Source: Astragalus membranaceus (taxonomy: Eukaryota; Streptophyta; Magnoliopsida; Fabales; Fabaceae). Taken from it: DNA of 64,000 bases. Where the stretch lies: assembly GCA_039519185.1 (NCBI GenBank), contig CM076850.1:89510270-89574269 (forward strand), given 5' to 3'. Below, in pieces: positions 43,464-54,457 of the stretch. Positions within the stretch are counted from its first letter, which is position 1, and every line of letters starts with the position of its first letter. The notes below the pieces were generated by a model, which made no database searches, was not told the DNA's origin, and saw only the letters and a list, made by a program, of their open reading frames with translations. The position numbers and the translations under genes were made by a program.

Positions 43464-44497
43464 AATGTGACCATTCTCTGTTTGTGTACAGCTCCAGAGG
43501 GGTTCATTTGTATGCACTTGTCTATGTTGATGACATTCTCATCACAGGGTCATCATCTGAATTAATTTAAGTTCTTATTACCAAGCTGCATCATCAATTT
43601 GCCTTGAAATAGATGGGCAAACCTGAATACTTCCTGGGTCTTGAAGTCAAGTATCTCACTGATTGTTCATTGATTCTCACTCAAGCTAAGTACCTACAAG
43701 ACCTTCTTGCTCGTGCTAATATGCTCCACTGCAGTGCTATGTCCACACTAATGACAGCAAAGTGCAAACTAAGTCGTTTTGGTACTGATAAGATACCTGA
43801 TCCTGCTCAGCATAGGTCCATTGTTGGAGCTCTCCAGTACATTACTCTTACAAGGCCAGAACAGCCATTCAGTGTAAATAAGGTTTGCCAATTTCTCTCT
43901 CAACCTCTTGACACACATTGGAAGGCTGTGAAGAGGATTTTGAGATATCTCAGTGGCACTCCCACCTTTGGTCTACTGTTGCAACCAGCACCACCAGATA
44001 CACCTTTCTCTCTGAGAGTGTACTGTGATTCAGATTGGGCCACTGACCCAGATGACAGGCGATCCACTTCTGGTTCCTGTCTCTTTCTTGGACCTAACTT
44101 GGTCTCTTGGAGCTCCCTGAAACAGTCCTTGGTTGCACGTTCAAGTGCAGAAGCAGAGTACAGAAGCATGGCCAATGCCACTGCTGATCTGCTTTGGGTG
44201 CAATCTCTGCTACAAGAACTACAGATTCCTACATAGTCCCCTCTGTTACTCTGCGACAACTTGAGTGCTGTGCACCTCTCCCACAATCCTATACTTCATG
44301 CTGGAACCAAACATTTGTAGCTGGACATTCATTTGGTCAGGGAGAAAGTTGCAGCTAAGAAGCTATCTGTTAAGCATGTTTCCAGCAGCCTTCAAATTGC
44401 AGATGCATTGACAAAGCCACTGCCTGCTGCTGCCTTTCAGGACCTGAGGTACAAACTCAAAGTTGTCAAGTTTTCCAGCCAGCCTTTGGGTTTGTAG
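43464..44497 (+). pseudogene. copia-2 RT end and RNase H
   Basis: Continues from 42192: LYALVYVDDILITGS near 43520 holds the RT catalytic YVDD. A stop near 43567 and another near 43612 interrupt. From 43613 the frame runs through PEYFLGLEVKYL, SIVGALQYITLTRP and RNase H (YCDSDWATDPDDRRSTSG, RSSAEAEYRSMA), stops at 44234, then breaks into pieces ending ADALTKPLP near 44415. Confidence 0.88.
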
Positions 44498-44503
44498 GGG
44501 GGG

Positions 44504-44691
44504 TAATAGAGATATAGATAGTGTATCTAATAAACAAGTGTAATTTCATTAATTATAATCAATTGTACAGTTAGTACAGCACCTAACTGTAGGGGATTCT
44601 GTTAGTCATATAACAGTGTATATATAGTTAAATGTAACTGATACTTGGATGGAATAAAATACATAATATTCAATTGAACCGATTCTCAATA
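44504..44691 (+). repeat. copia-2 3' LTR
   Basis: 188 bp, preceded by the polypurine tract GTAGGGGGGG. Differs from the 5' LTR at about three positions. Confidence 0.92.
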
Positions 44692-44696
44692 TTAAA

Positions 44697-45447
44697 CACT
44701 AGGCGCGAGGCCCGACACATCTAAAATATTACACTGGGCGTTCATGGAATGAGTTTCTTTGGCTAACAAGTCAGCGGGAACATTCCCTTCCTGAGCGAGA
44801 TGCTTCCACTTCACCGCAGATGCTTGCTTGACCACATTTTTGATTCCTGTAATAAGATTATAGTGAGGGAGCAGTCGAGATTCTGGATCCAAGATTAAAT
44901 CTATAGCATTCTTAGAGTCTGATTCAATTATCAACTTTCGGAATTCTTTGCCCAACGCCAAACAAATACCATGATATATACCCCAGAGTTCAGCCTCTAT
45001 AACACTGCATCTATCAATTTTTTGGGAAAAACCGAAGAGGAATTTGCCCTTAGAGTCACGGGCAATTCCACCGCAACCAGCTGAATCCCCACAGTTTATC
45101 ACAGAGCCATCACAGCATGAAGAAATAAAGCTAGGAGGAGGATTTTGCCACTTTTGCTGGTTCGTAGAATTAATTGCTACCTTTTCCATTAGTTTTAAAG
45201 GCAGCCAAGTTGTCTTTTGCTAGCAACATAGTAGTGACCATGTGAATTGTCTTCCAATATATATCTACAGGCTTTGAATTGTTAGCAGAAAAAATCAATT
45301 CATTTCGTGACTGCCATATTACAGACAACCCCGTAGCAAAAGTCAATTGCCAATAGCTTGGGAATCGCTGGGAAAGGTTGTTTTCAAGGTTAGATTTTAA
45401 CCACATATGCCAATTGTCTTCTGAGAAGAAGTTATAGCAGTTCTTAC
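44697..45447 (-). pseudogene. LINE-C ORF2 C-terminal RNase H
   Basis: Follows the zinc region after copia-3. It has a CDGSVINC start, GIARDSKGKFLFGF, EAELWGIYHGI and IESDSKNAIDL, the order of catalytic acids in the plant RNase H-like domain carried by some L1 elements. The ORF ends DVSGLAPSV and its stop lies in the copia-2 target duplication. This segment itself is open. Confidence 0.88.
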
Positions 45448-45689
45448 TGTTAAGAATCATAGGATCATACATACATAGATCAAAGCCATAGGAGAGGTAT
45501 TGAGCATAAGAGTACTCATGTGGTAAAAGAGGTAGAAACTCTTCATAAGGAATCATATTGATAAAAGATGCTAAATGTGAGTACAAGATGCTCTATATAT
45601 AGAGCACTAGGAAAAACTAACTAACTAAGGAATTACTAATTAGTCCCTAAGAGAATTTAACAACTCCTAACCAACTATTATTTCTAATA
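45448..45689 (-). repeat. copia-3 3' LTR
   Basis: Preceded on the minus strand by the polypurine tract TTGAGGGAGGC (45690-45700). Contains the 16-bp palindrome GCTCTATATATAGAGC near 45588-45603, which includes the TATA box. Confidence 0.93.
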
Positions 45690-45851
45690 GCCTCCCTCAA
45701 GCTGATATTGGGATCACCATATCAGCTTGAAATACAAGCAATTATTACAAGCCCCCCCCCCCCTTTTTTAACAATTTTCTAAGCATTAGAATAAAGGAAA
45801 AAAAAAACATAACCAACAGATAAAGAATCCAGCAAACACAAACAACTGTTT

Positions 45852-46598
45852 TCAGCCCAAGCCAAAAGTAATCCAAACACAAGCCCAAACATAACCAAGC
45901 AGAATTTTCATAGCTGATGACTGAAAATGCGCCAGGTCCAGGCAGAATGAAGCCCAATGTGGAAAAGTAGCCCAAGCATTACCTTGTCCAACCAAAGAAG
46001 GCCAAAAATGATATGGCCTAAACTCCTGGCCCATAACGTGACCCGAAGCAGGGAAGCTTCTGGAAGGGAAAGAACACAGAAACGTGCCCTTGTACCCAAT
46101 TGAATCTGAATCTAGTGACGACAACATGCAACGCAAACCGGTGGCTTCGCACGGCGGCAGATTTGGCGGCTTGAGCGGCGGAGGTCTTGGTTTGGTCTTC
46201 GCCAATTTCTTCTTCCTCCATCTCTCCATTCTGTCGGTGCTTGATTGAAACAAAATGGAGCGAACACGAGGCAGTGGCTTGTCGAGATTGAAGGTGAAGA
46301 GATCAACATAAGGAAAAAGAATCAGAACCATGCGAGACGGAACCGAAATCTCAACAGCAGAGTTGGAGATCTCGTGGATTGTTCCGCCGGGATCGATGGA
46401 GGGAGGAGTTACGCGATTGCGAGAAAAGGGGAAAAAGAAAGAGGAATCGGCACTGTATCGAAGAAATACCTTGGAATCCATGAAATTCCTCTTCCTCTGT
46501 TTCACATCCATTTCTTTGTCATCGCCTGATCTGTTTTGGACTACATCCCTACGAACACATTCCAGTTCGTCAGAAATCACCATGGGAGAAGAGAACAA
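45852..46598 (-). CDS. copia-3 second open frame, unknown
   Basis: 248-codon minus-strand frame overlapping the end of the first frame by 22 bases. It starts MFSSPMVISDELECVRRD and has a basic, Pro-rich middle (KPRPPPLKPPNLPP) and a hydrophobic, Trp-rich end. No domain is recognised, and competing frames in the same stretch are also open in part. It may be non-functional or a spliced or captured host fragment. Confidence 0.35.
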   Translation of the reverse strand: MFSSPMVISDELECVRRDVVQNRSGDDKEMDVKQRKRNFMDSKVFLRYSADSSFFFPFSRNRVTPPSIDPGGTIHEISNSAVEISVPSRMVLILFPYVDLFTFNLDKPLPRVRSILFQSSTDRMERWRKKKLAKTKPRPPPLKPPNLPPCEATGLRCMLSSLDSDSIGYKGTFLCSFPSRSFPASGHVMGQEFRPYHFWPSLVGQGNAWATFPHWASFCLDLAHFQSSAMKILLGYVWACVWITFGLG

Positions 46599-47362
46599 TC
46601 GACGTTGGAACCGAACCTTGTAGCATGGTTGTTGATGAAGACGCTGGTCAGAGGATTGATTTCAGAAACCATTGTGTGTTCCTTCAATTGATTTGCTGGA
46701 TCTAGATCGTTGATATTAGAAGATTTTTCCAGTTCTACAATGATCTGCTTGTTCGTGATTTCCTCTACGAACATGCTCCTCATCTTCGAGAGGTCCACTC
46801 TCGCTTCATCATTGGTTCGTTTGTTGTAATCAGAGACTGAATCGAAGTCACAACAGATTTCGTTCTCCTCCATTATGTTTGATTCAAGATCCACTAACGG
46901 TGTTGCAATTTTATTCTCCAAATAGCTTCCTCCATCATTTCTCATTTTGAAGGCAGCAACCGGACACATAATTTCTCCGATCTGGATGGTGAATTCACTG
47001 AATTCTGGTTTGATTGAAATCAGTGGAGCAGCAACAGCAATTGTTTCAAGATCTGAATCTTGATCAAAACTGTCAAAACTGCCAAACACAATGTTGAGAA
47101 GATCGTGTTCCTTCTGGATCAACGAGCCATCTTCATCTTCAAGATCTTGAAACAACCACGGTGGTACGTCGAAATCGAAATCTTCATCGGTGATCATGTC
47201 AGAGTCGGAATCGGAAGCGTAATCCTCATCTCTAGGGTATCGCTCTGATACCATGTTAAGAATCATAGGATCATACATACATAGATCAAAGCCATAGGAG
47301 AGGTATTGAGCATAAGAGTACTCATGTGGTAAAAGAGGTAGAAACTCTTCATAAGGAATCAT
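46577..47362 (-). CDS. copia-3 first ORF, unknown acidic protein spanning the LTR border
   Basis: The frame is open from within the 5' LTR. The first ATG I see is near 47362 (MIPYEEFLPLLP); a second ATG lies exactly across the LTR/primer-site border at 47255-47253 (MVSERYPRDEDY). In the second case the primer site itself encodes the first residues. The product is 220-260 aa, strongly acidic at the front (DYASDSDSDMITDEDFDFD), with a PPWLFQDLEDEDG motif, and ends SNVDCSLLPW. I recognise no family. It has no stop over 0.8 kb, while the element is young, so openness alone does not prove use. Confidence 0.55.
   Translation of the reverse strand: MIPYEEFLPLLPHEYSYAQYLSYGFDLCMYDPMILNMVSERYPRDEDYASDSDSDMITDEDFDFDVPPWLFQDLEDEDGSLIQKEHDLLNIVFGSFDSFDQDSDLETIAVAAPLISIKPEFSEFTIQIGEIMCPVAAFKMRNDGGSYLENKIATPLVDLESNIMEENEICCDFDSVSDYNKRTNDEARVDLSKMRSMFVEEITNKQIIVELEKSSNINDLDPANQLKEHTMVSEINPLTSVFINNHATRFGSNVDCSLLPW
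47242..47253 (-). promoter_or_regulatory. copia-3 primer-binding site
   Basis: Minus strand TGGTATCAGAGC, directly next to the 5' LTR: a perfect match to the usual initiator tRNA-Met primer site of plant LTR elements. Confidence 0.93.
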
Positions 47363-47495
47363 ATTGATAAAAGATGCTAAATGTGAGTACAAGATGCTCT
47401 ATATATAGAGCACTAGGAAAAACTAACTAACTAAGGAATTACTAATTAGTCCCTAAGAGAATTTAACAACTCCTAACCAACTATTATTTCTAATA
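47254..47495 (-). repeat. copia-3 5' LTR
   Basis: 242 bp, TATTAGAAAT to TCTTAACA in element orientation. The TATA palindrome lies near 47393-47408, so the transcript should start near 47370 and include the coding start. Confidence 0.93.
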
Positions 47496-47500
47496 CTTAC

Positions 47501-47889
47501 CCAGCAGGTTCTGCCAAATAGGGATCCGAAACTTACAATCTCTGAAAGCATGGAAAAATGTTTCATCCTTCTCGCCGCAAATTGGACAGAGTTTAACGGT
47601 GGTGAAGTGGCGGCGATGTCTTTCAATGTTGACCATCAACGCCATATGAGCCGCATTCCACAAAAATAGTCGAATCAGCTCTGGGCCTTCCCAACGCCAT
47701 ATAAATTTAAATAGAGCGGAGTTGGGATTAGGAGGCGATGGATTGGCCGCTAGATACGTCGAACGAGTGGTGAACTTGCCGTCGGTGGATGGATTCCAGT
47801 CCATCTGATATTCCTCGTCGCTCATTGGAGGAGCGCGAAGATTGAGAACCAGAGAAGCAGCATGTCCAGGAATCACTATACTTGATCCA
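47501..47889 (-). pseudogene. LINE-C ORF2 zinc-binding (zf-RVT) region
   Basis: Contains DWNPSTDGKFTTRSTYLAA, FKFIWRWEGPELIRLFLW and a Cys/His cluster (KLCPICGEKDETFFHAFRDC), the normal zf-RVT order. The frame is open and stops at the copia-3 insertion. Confidence 0.88.
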
Positions 47890-48392
47890 AACTAGGAATC
47901 ACGCTTGGGGGAGATGTTGGAAATTCAAGTGAGTGGTTATAAATCTCACATCGGCTATGAATGATCTCTATGAAGGACTTATAAGAGAGGGGACCCATAT
48001 ACCTAACGCCTTAAGGTTTTGGGTGGAGATGTAGCGTCCAAGTCTCTTGGTGGTCCGGTTCATTGGCTAGCTCGTTGTTGTTCTCGGTGCTCCCCGGACA
48101 TCCCAACAAGTGGTATCAGAGCCATGGTTCGACTTGGTGGGGGAGCGGGTAGTGGATCCTGGTATGGATCGAGTATAGTGATGTGGGTGACTCACACTTG
48201 GGGGGAGATGTTGGAAATTCAAGTGTGAGTGGTTCGTCCCACATCGGCTATGAATGAGCTATACGAAGGACATACAAGAGAGGGGACACATATACCTAAC
48301 ACCTTAAGGTTTTGGGTGGAGATGTGGCGACCAAGTCTCTTGGTGGTCCGGTTCATTGGTTAGCTCGTTGTTGCTCCCGGTGCTCCCCAACA
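47890..48392 (+). mobile_element. TRIM (miniature LTR retrotransposon) with an extra internal fragment
   Basis: LTR 1 47915-48108 and LTR 2 48209-48392 are direct repeats from TGTTGGAAATTC to CAACA; LTR 1 has about 9 extra bases near its end. The 100-bp interior starts with the primer site TGGTATCAGAGCC (48111) and ends with the polypurine tract TTGGGGGGAGA. Bases 47890-47914 repeat that 3' interior end (tcacgcttgggggaga) before LTR 1, so the copy seems to derive from a tandem LTR-interior-LTR array. ATCC(A/C) at 47885-47889 and 48393-48397 may be the target duplication. No coding capacity; moves in trans. Confidence 0.85.
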
Positions 48393-51350
48393 ATCCCAAG
48401 TGCCATTGGAATTTACGAAGTTACAAACTTTGTCATCAGAGATAGAGTTTTGAGGTGTCAAATTACCCAGTATTCCTAATTCCGGAAGCCACAGATCTTT
48501 CCAAAATCGAATTGATTCACCATTACCTAGTCGCCATCGAACATGTTTGCGGAATTCCTCCCAATTGCAACAGATTGCTCTCCAGAAATTAGATCCTGGT
48601 CTAGCAATATTAATGGCAGGGAGACCATAAATATTACATTTATACTTAGCTTTGATGGTTTTAACCCAAATAGAGTTGTTGTTGTTGCATAAGCTCCAGA
48701 CAGATTTTAGCATTAGACCTTTATTGATGTGGACAACCTTGCGCAAACCAAGACCCCCTTCAACTTTGGGTCTACATATAGTATCCCAATTTAAAAGATG
48801 TATCCTCCATTGATTCTCACTATCCCCCCAAAGGAATGATCAGCATTTTTTATCAATTTCGCCGCAAACGCCTTTCGGAACAACACATGATTGCATAACA
48901 TACGAGGGCATAACATGTAAAACAGATTTAGTCAAAGTTAATCGCCCCGCAAAGGATAAATTTCACTCTTTCCAAGAGCTCAACCGTTGATTGACTTTCT
49001 CAATGATGAAGTTAAAGGTATCCCTTGAGACCCTTTTGTGGAATATGGGCATCCCCAAATACTTTCCCAAATCCTCCGTGGAACTAAAGCCAATAGAAGT
49101 GCATATATCTTGTCTACGATCCCAATTCACATTTTTGGAAAAGTAAATGCGAGTCTTTTCATGACTAACCTTTTGACCGGAGCTAGTGCAAAAAGTATCT
49201 AGGATAGCCTTAATAGTGTGGCCTTGATCTACGGAGGCTTCGGCAAATAGCAGGAGGTCGTCCGCGAATGCCAAATGAGAGACCTTTGGCCCCCTATGGG
49301 AAGTTGGAAAAGGTATCCAAGTGTGATCCTCAACCTCTTTCTCAATGAGATGAAATAGACGCTTCGAGCACAAAACAAAGAGGTAAGGGGGAGAAAAGGA
49401 TCACCTTGACGTATTCCCCTAGACAGCGTGAACTCATTCAAGGCCTCCCCGTTCCATAGAACCCACATTGTTGGTGTGGACATGCAGTACCATATTAGGT
49501 TGATGATTTGAGGGGGGAAACCAATGTCATCAAGGGTATCTTTCACAAATTCCCATTTTAGGCGGTCATAGGCTTTCCCAAGGTCAACTTTTATGGCCAT
49601 CCACCCTTTTCTACCTTTTTTGCTACGCATTGAGTGGAATATCTCTTGAGCGATCACAATGTTATCGTGGTTATGTCTTTTAGGAACGAAAGCACATTGA
49701 GCAGGACCCACATGGTTAGGAAGATATTCTCTAATTCGGCGAGCGATTAACTTGGTGATCAATTTGTAAGATACATTACATAGCCCAATGGGTCGGAATT
49801 GTTTCATCGAAATGACCCCATCAACCTTGGGGATTAAGCAAAGAAATTGATCTCCTTGAATTCCATGGTTCCCGCCATATAGATGAGACCAAGTCAAGCA
49901 CCGCTCGCCCCACAATCTCCCAATTAGTTTGGTATAATATAGCTTGGAACCCGTCGGGACCAGGAGCCTTGTAAGGACCAATTCTCTTTATTGTGTGAAA
50001 TAGCTCCTCCATCATAACATCTTTGGCAAGGTCCTGGCACTCCTCCTCCGTCAACCTAGAAAATTGTCCCTGCACACAAAACGGGGTAAGGTGAGTATCA
50101 TTTTTAAACAAGATAGCATAGAAGTTAGTAGCGTGTCGGTCAAGGGGTTATTGTTCTCGAATCCAATTTCCTTGTTCATCATGCAAAGCAATAATAGTAT
50201 TCCTTCAGCACCAAATCGCGGTAACCCCGTGGAAGTATCGGGTATTTTTTCGATCGCCAAATTCCAACCATTTTGCCCAGGATTTTTGGAACCATTGAAT
50301 TTCTTCATTAGCCACGATCTCCTCATATTGTTTCCAAGTTTCAGTTTGAGTGTTGAGGAGCATTGGATGCCATCCCCTACTAAGTTTCTTATCAAGGTCC
50401 TTAAGCTTTTTCATCAACTCCCTTTTCTTAACAAATATATTGCCAAAAACACTTTGATTCCAATCCTTCAAGGTGTTTTGCAATTCAGTTAGCCGGATGG
50501 TCCAATTATCCATATCACCCCTCCACGTATTTTGGAGGAGGGGTTTTAGGGACTCATGGGTAAGCCATATAGCCTCAAACCGGAAGGGTCTTCGTCTCTG
50601 ATTCACACGGGTCTGGGTGTCAAACTGCGAAAGAATAGGACGGTGGTCAGATTTAAAAAACGGTAAATGTAGAATATCCGCTTCGGGGAATCGGAGTCTT
50701 CACTCTAAGTTGACCAGGACACGATCAACGCATTTGTGGACACCATCCTGGTACCAAGTGAAGGCATTGTCTTTAAAACCCGCATCAATAAAACTACATT
50801 GGGAAATAGCGTTAATGAAACCAATTTCGCGTCTAGGTGGGCAAGCGAGGGGAGGGCCCGCTCGCTCATTATCACTAGTAATGGAATTAAAATCCCCCAT
50901 AAGACCCCAAGGTCCCGAGGATGTCTCATGCAAAGCACAAATATCATCCCAGAGACTTTGACGGGGGAGTAGTGAGGGCTACCATAGATAGCCGTTAGGA
51001 ACCACATAGGTCCATTTTCCTTTCGAACCTGCTTATGAACAAATTGAGAAGAATTTGAGATCACATTAATAGTCCAGACATTGGTATCCCACAGGCACCA
51101 AATTCCTCCGGCTTGTCTCTTAGCCTCTTGGATGAATTGCCCGTCGAAACCCAATCTCTGGATAATGCGTCTACCTCTATCACCACTCATGTGAGAGCAT
51201 CAATAAATTAAATTTAAATTCCGCTCGAAGGTCTTTAATTAAACCGGCAAAACCTTTCATAGCGGTACCTCTACAATTCCGCTCGAAGGTCTTTAATTAA
51301 ACCGGCAAAACCTTTCATAGCGGTACCTCTACAATTCCAGCAGACAATAT
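48393..51350 (-). pseudogene. LINE-C ORF2: endonuclease and reverse transcriptase
   Basis: The ATG near 51355 (MNIVCWNCRGTAMKGF) is the usual start of a plant L1 endonuclease. Endonuclease blocks GGIWCLWD, AIYGSPHY, LMGDFNSI and AFTWYQDG follow in shifting frames. Then come the linker (FRFEAIWLTHE), RT blocks FRPIGLCNVSYKLITKLIA, KVDLGKAYDRLKWEF, RGIRQGDP, the catalytic AFADDLLLFAEA near 49250, and the C-terminal region to NGTWD at the TRIM. Frameshifts near 49390, 49870, 50080 and 50210, plus a 58-bp duplication near the start, make it inactive. Confidence 0.9.
51217..51332. repeat. 58-bp tandem duplication at the start of LINE-C ORF2
   Basis: Two identical copies, 51217-51274 and 51275-51332, followed by a short partial third (aattcc). 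As 58 is not a multiple of three it shifts the endonuclease frame just after its first residues. Confidence 0.95.
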
Positions 51351-51899
51351 TCATAGAGACAAATTTTTATAATTAGGGGACATTAAAGTCCCAATACCTG
51401 TCTCCGGCTTATAGAAGCTAGCTTGTGTTCCCCCTTTGGAAAGGTTAGTCACTAGAGCAAGTTCCTTGCTGTCATCATTCCTGGGAGAGGGATGTTTTTT
51501 ATAGCTTGTATTCTCATGAATTGGATCTTCTATTAGCAGCAACACTGTAGCCTGAAGAGCTTTTTCCACTTTGGCAAAAATCTCGTATTGCTTGCTGATG
51601 TCCATAGTCTTCATGTAATCCAAAATCCTTCGTTCCTCTTCCTGCCTTTTGGACCGAGCTATATCATCAGACCTCGACCCCAATTTCTGTGTTAGATCGT
51701 TCCTGTGTTCCCGGTTATTCTGATCAGCGTCTCCGACTTTCCCAGGTTTTGGGGTTGAATCTGTTTGAATTTCAAAGATCACCCCTGATTTGGAAACCTT
51801 GGGTTTTGGTGGCTGATTAACTGAGTGTTTATTCCTTCCTCCTATCTGTTTGTTTTTTCCGGCGAGAGGATTTCGTATACGTTGCAGTGGTTTCTGCGC
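51351..51899 (-). pseudogene. LINE-C ORF1, C-terminal part
   Basis: Open frame from the solo LTR junction to 51351. Basic and polar (GKNKQIGGRNKHSVNQPPKP, RSKRQEEERRILDYMKTMD), with no domain; it is the usual low-complexity tail of a plant L1 ORF1 and ends just before the endonuclease ATG. Confidence 0.8.
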
Positions 51900-54452
51900 T
51901 GTAACACCCAAGTATTTCTAACGAGTAGAAATGCCTGAGCGCACCATCCCTAACACATCAGAGATATGAAGTCTTGTTTAGATACTGAACACCACTCTAA
52001 ATTTTGTTGCTGAACAACAACAAAACAGTCTCAATCATAAATAAGACCACAACGGTTCCCTGACCATCAATCATCATCAAACTATAGTGTTCAATATCAT
52101 ACAAGAAAGCGGAAACAAATACATAATGCTAAAGACATAATGTCTCGATACATATACAACAAGGAATGATATAAACTTAAGCATAAAGCTAAGTCTTCAG
52201 CAACCGTCCGAGCACAACCTACTCGTGCCTCTTGGATCTCCACTTTCCCTGTTTATCTGTAAAACAACAACATATAAACAATGAGATACAATCTCAGTGA
52301 GTTCTACTGAGACCCTTAACTACACTCTCGGTTCAATTATGAAACCTTTGATTTTTATCTCGCAGTTTAATTTATAAACCACGCATTTCAACCTAGCACG
52401 ACACCGGCCCCGAGACATGGTAATCCCGATGAATTGCACTACATAACACGGCACCGACCCCAGACATGGTAATCCCGATGAACCGCATTATTTAATCTTT
52501 AACACAACACCGACCCCAGACATGGTAATCCCGGTGAACCGTATTACAAAACTTTCTTTCTCGTAGTTTAATTTATATACCACGCCCCTAAAACTTAGCA
52601 CAACACCGACCCCAGACATGGTAAACCCGATGAACCCCCTTACCAATAGTACTTTCCCTAATGGTATAGGGCCTAGGGTATGGGATCCTGACTTCCCCGC
52701 CTAGTATGTTAACATGGGCCGTCACCCAACTCGATATATGTTAAATATATCTACACTCGATGACCTGTTAGTTCACCTATACTCAATGAACATTTAGTCC
52801 ATCTACATTTGACCGTTAATCGAACATAATATCCGCATTGGGCCATTTCCTATAGTCGATATAATATATATATTGTGAATCGTAGACCGGTTTAGACGAA
52901 TAAGTAATAATCATCCCGCGTCAGTTATACCATACCACGTAGGACTCATAGTCCGCTTTATTATTAAAAAAACATATCCGCACACGTGTACTATTATTCG
53001 ATTTTTCGAAACAATTTCAACTTCAAAAACAGTTCATTTTACCTTTTAAATTGTATATTCAGTTAGGCCTCTGAATAAGCTTTCAAACGCATCTTAGAAC
53101 ACCTCAATCGGGTTCCCGAATAAAAAGTTATCGCGAAAACAAAATCAATGTACAGTTGCTGAAAAACTGCAAAGCGTCGCGACGCGAGCAGGTTCCTTCG
53201 CGACGCGAAAAGTGACAGAAATTTTCCGTTTCAAAAATTATGAAGGGTCGCGACGCAATGAGGGTTGGTCGCGACGCGATGGGCACTGGAATTGCAGAAA
53301 AACAGATTTTCAAAGCTCGGTTTTGTGCCGTTTCGCTTTCTAAACGTTTCCGATACGTACCTAAATGAAAAACAGTTCATAACAACACCAAAACCAGTCC
53401 AATCAACATTAATTCATTCCTCAATCAATCAAACATATCAATCCCTAACAATCAAACATCAATTTCCCCAAAATTCGTTAATTTTCGGTTTAACGGTTTT
53501 TCGACTAAAACGACATTTCTCACGCAATTCAAACCGAAACAATCACATCATTTCAATCAATCAATTCAAAACATAAAATTCATTTCAAAAACGAAATAAC
53601 CCTAAACGTGAGTAAAACTCACCTATCGTGATGAAAATCACGAAACACCGTAACTTTCCGCAACTCGAACATCCGACTCGCGAGACTCGAGAAATCTGCT
53701 TTTCACCTAGACACCAACATAAGCTCCTAGGCTTCAAGCTCCTCACAAAAGCCCCAACTTGATTCCTAAGCTTTCATCTTTCAACATGAACCTCAACATC
53801 AACCTTCAACCTCCATGAACACTATTCATCATCCCTAACCTCAAGTCATCTCCTTCACATAAACCCAATTTTTGACAATCAAACCCTAACTCTCCAATCT
53901 TTGATTCCTTCTGTCCAAGTTAACAATCAACCTCTCAATGGCACATCCCTAAGCTTTCAAGACAAGAATGAACCAAGAAACACAAGATCCCTCATTTTCT
54001 TCACAATATTTGAAAATGGTGGATTGGTGTAGAGTGAGTTGTTTGTGGTGAAATTGGTACCAAATTGAAGAGGAAGGAACGCTAATCATTTTTCGTGTTG
54101 GAAGGAAGAAGTTTCGATGAACCTATCTCTCCCTTGCTCCTCTTCTTCCTTCCATACCCATTCTCCATTTTGTTTCTTCTTCTCCTTTCTTTCTCTCTGT
54201 CTCTCGCTTCCTTTCTTTCTTTCTTTTTAATTCTTTTCTTTTCTTTTCTTATATATTAAGTGGTAATGTGGTCAAATGACCACCCTCTCTAATTTTGTTT
54301 CCAAATCGTCCTTGCCCCGAATTAACCGGTTAACGATCCTATGACAACCAATAATTAATTTTAGCACTCAATATATTTACCAGTCAAGTATTAAAATAAT
54401 TCAATTGGGTTAACATCCAAATAATTCTATTAATTATTTTGGGGATGTTACA
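51900..54452 (-). repeat. Solo LTR of a Tekay-like Ty3/gypsy element inside LINE-C ORF1
   Basis: Plus-strand ends TGTAACACCC and GGGGATGTTACA; flanks TGCGC (51895-51899) and TGCGT (54453-54457) are a likely target duplication with one mutation. Related in plan and in part in sequence to the Tekay-A LTR, in reverse orientation. Contains a TATA-like site (near 54250), a pyrimidine-rich tract on the plus strand (54120-54250), a CpG block at 53170-53285 and four copies of 'acaccgaccccagacatggtaatcccg' at about 52396-52630. No internal domain remains. Confidence 0.9.
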
Positions 54453-54457
54453 TGCGT

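Larger units (their letters stand above)
33833..44691 (+). mobile_element. copia-2: Ty1/copia element with two nested insertions
   Basis: LTRs of 188 bp at 33833-34020 and 44504-44691 differ at about three positions. Target duplication TTAAA lies at 33828-33832 and 44692-44696, and covers the stop codon of LINE-C ORF2. Inside are an Athila-like element (36971-41738) and a solo LTR (42198-43463). Without them the element is about 4.8 kb, a normal copia size. Confidence 0.93.
45448..47495 (-). mobile_element. copia-3: short non-autonomous LTR element with identical LTRs and a novel ORF
   Basis: LTRs of 242 bp at 47254-47495 (5') and 45448-45689 (3') agree at every base on comparison. Target duplication CTTAC lies at 45443-45447 and 47496-47500. 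An initiator tRNA-Met primer site abuts the 5' LTR; a polypurine tract abuts the 3' LTR. The 1564-bp interior encodes no recognisable gag, protease, integrase, RT or RNase H, so it must be mobilised in trans. The copia assignment rests on primer site, LTR size and the TA...CA termini shared with copia-1. Confidence 0.93.

Noticed and set aside
45170..45586. Frame starting in the copia-3 3' LTR and continuing into LINE-C
   Set aside because: Its first residues equal those of the copia-3 ORF because the LTRs are identical; the remainder is LINE-C ORF2. It is a readout fusion, not a gene.
46245..46623. Plus-strand frames within copia-3
   Set aside because: They are antisense to the element's transcription, lack any recognised motif and overlap the minus-strand frames.
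49821..50111. Independent small genes across the LINE-C ORF2 region
   Set aside because: They are frameshifted pieces of a single L1 ORF2 whose motifs occur in the proper order.
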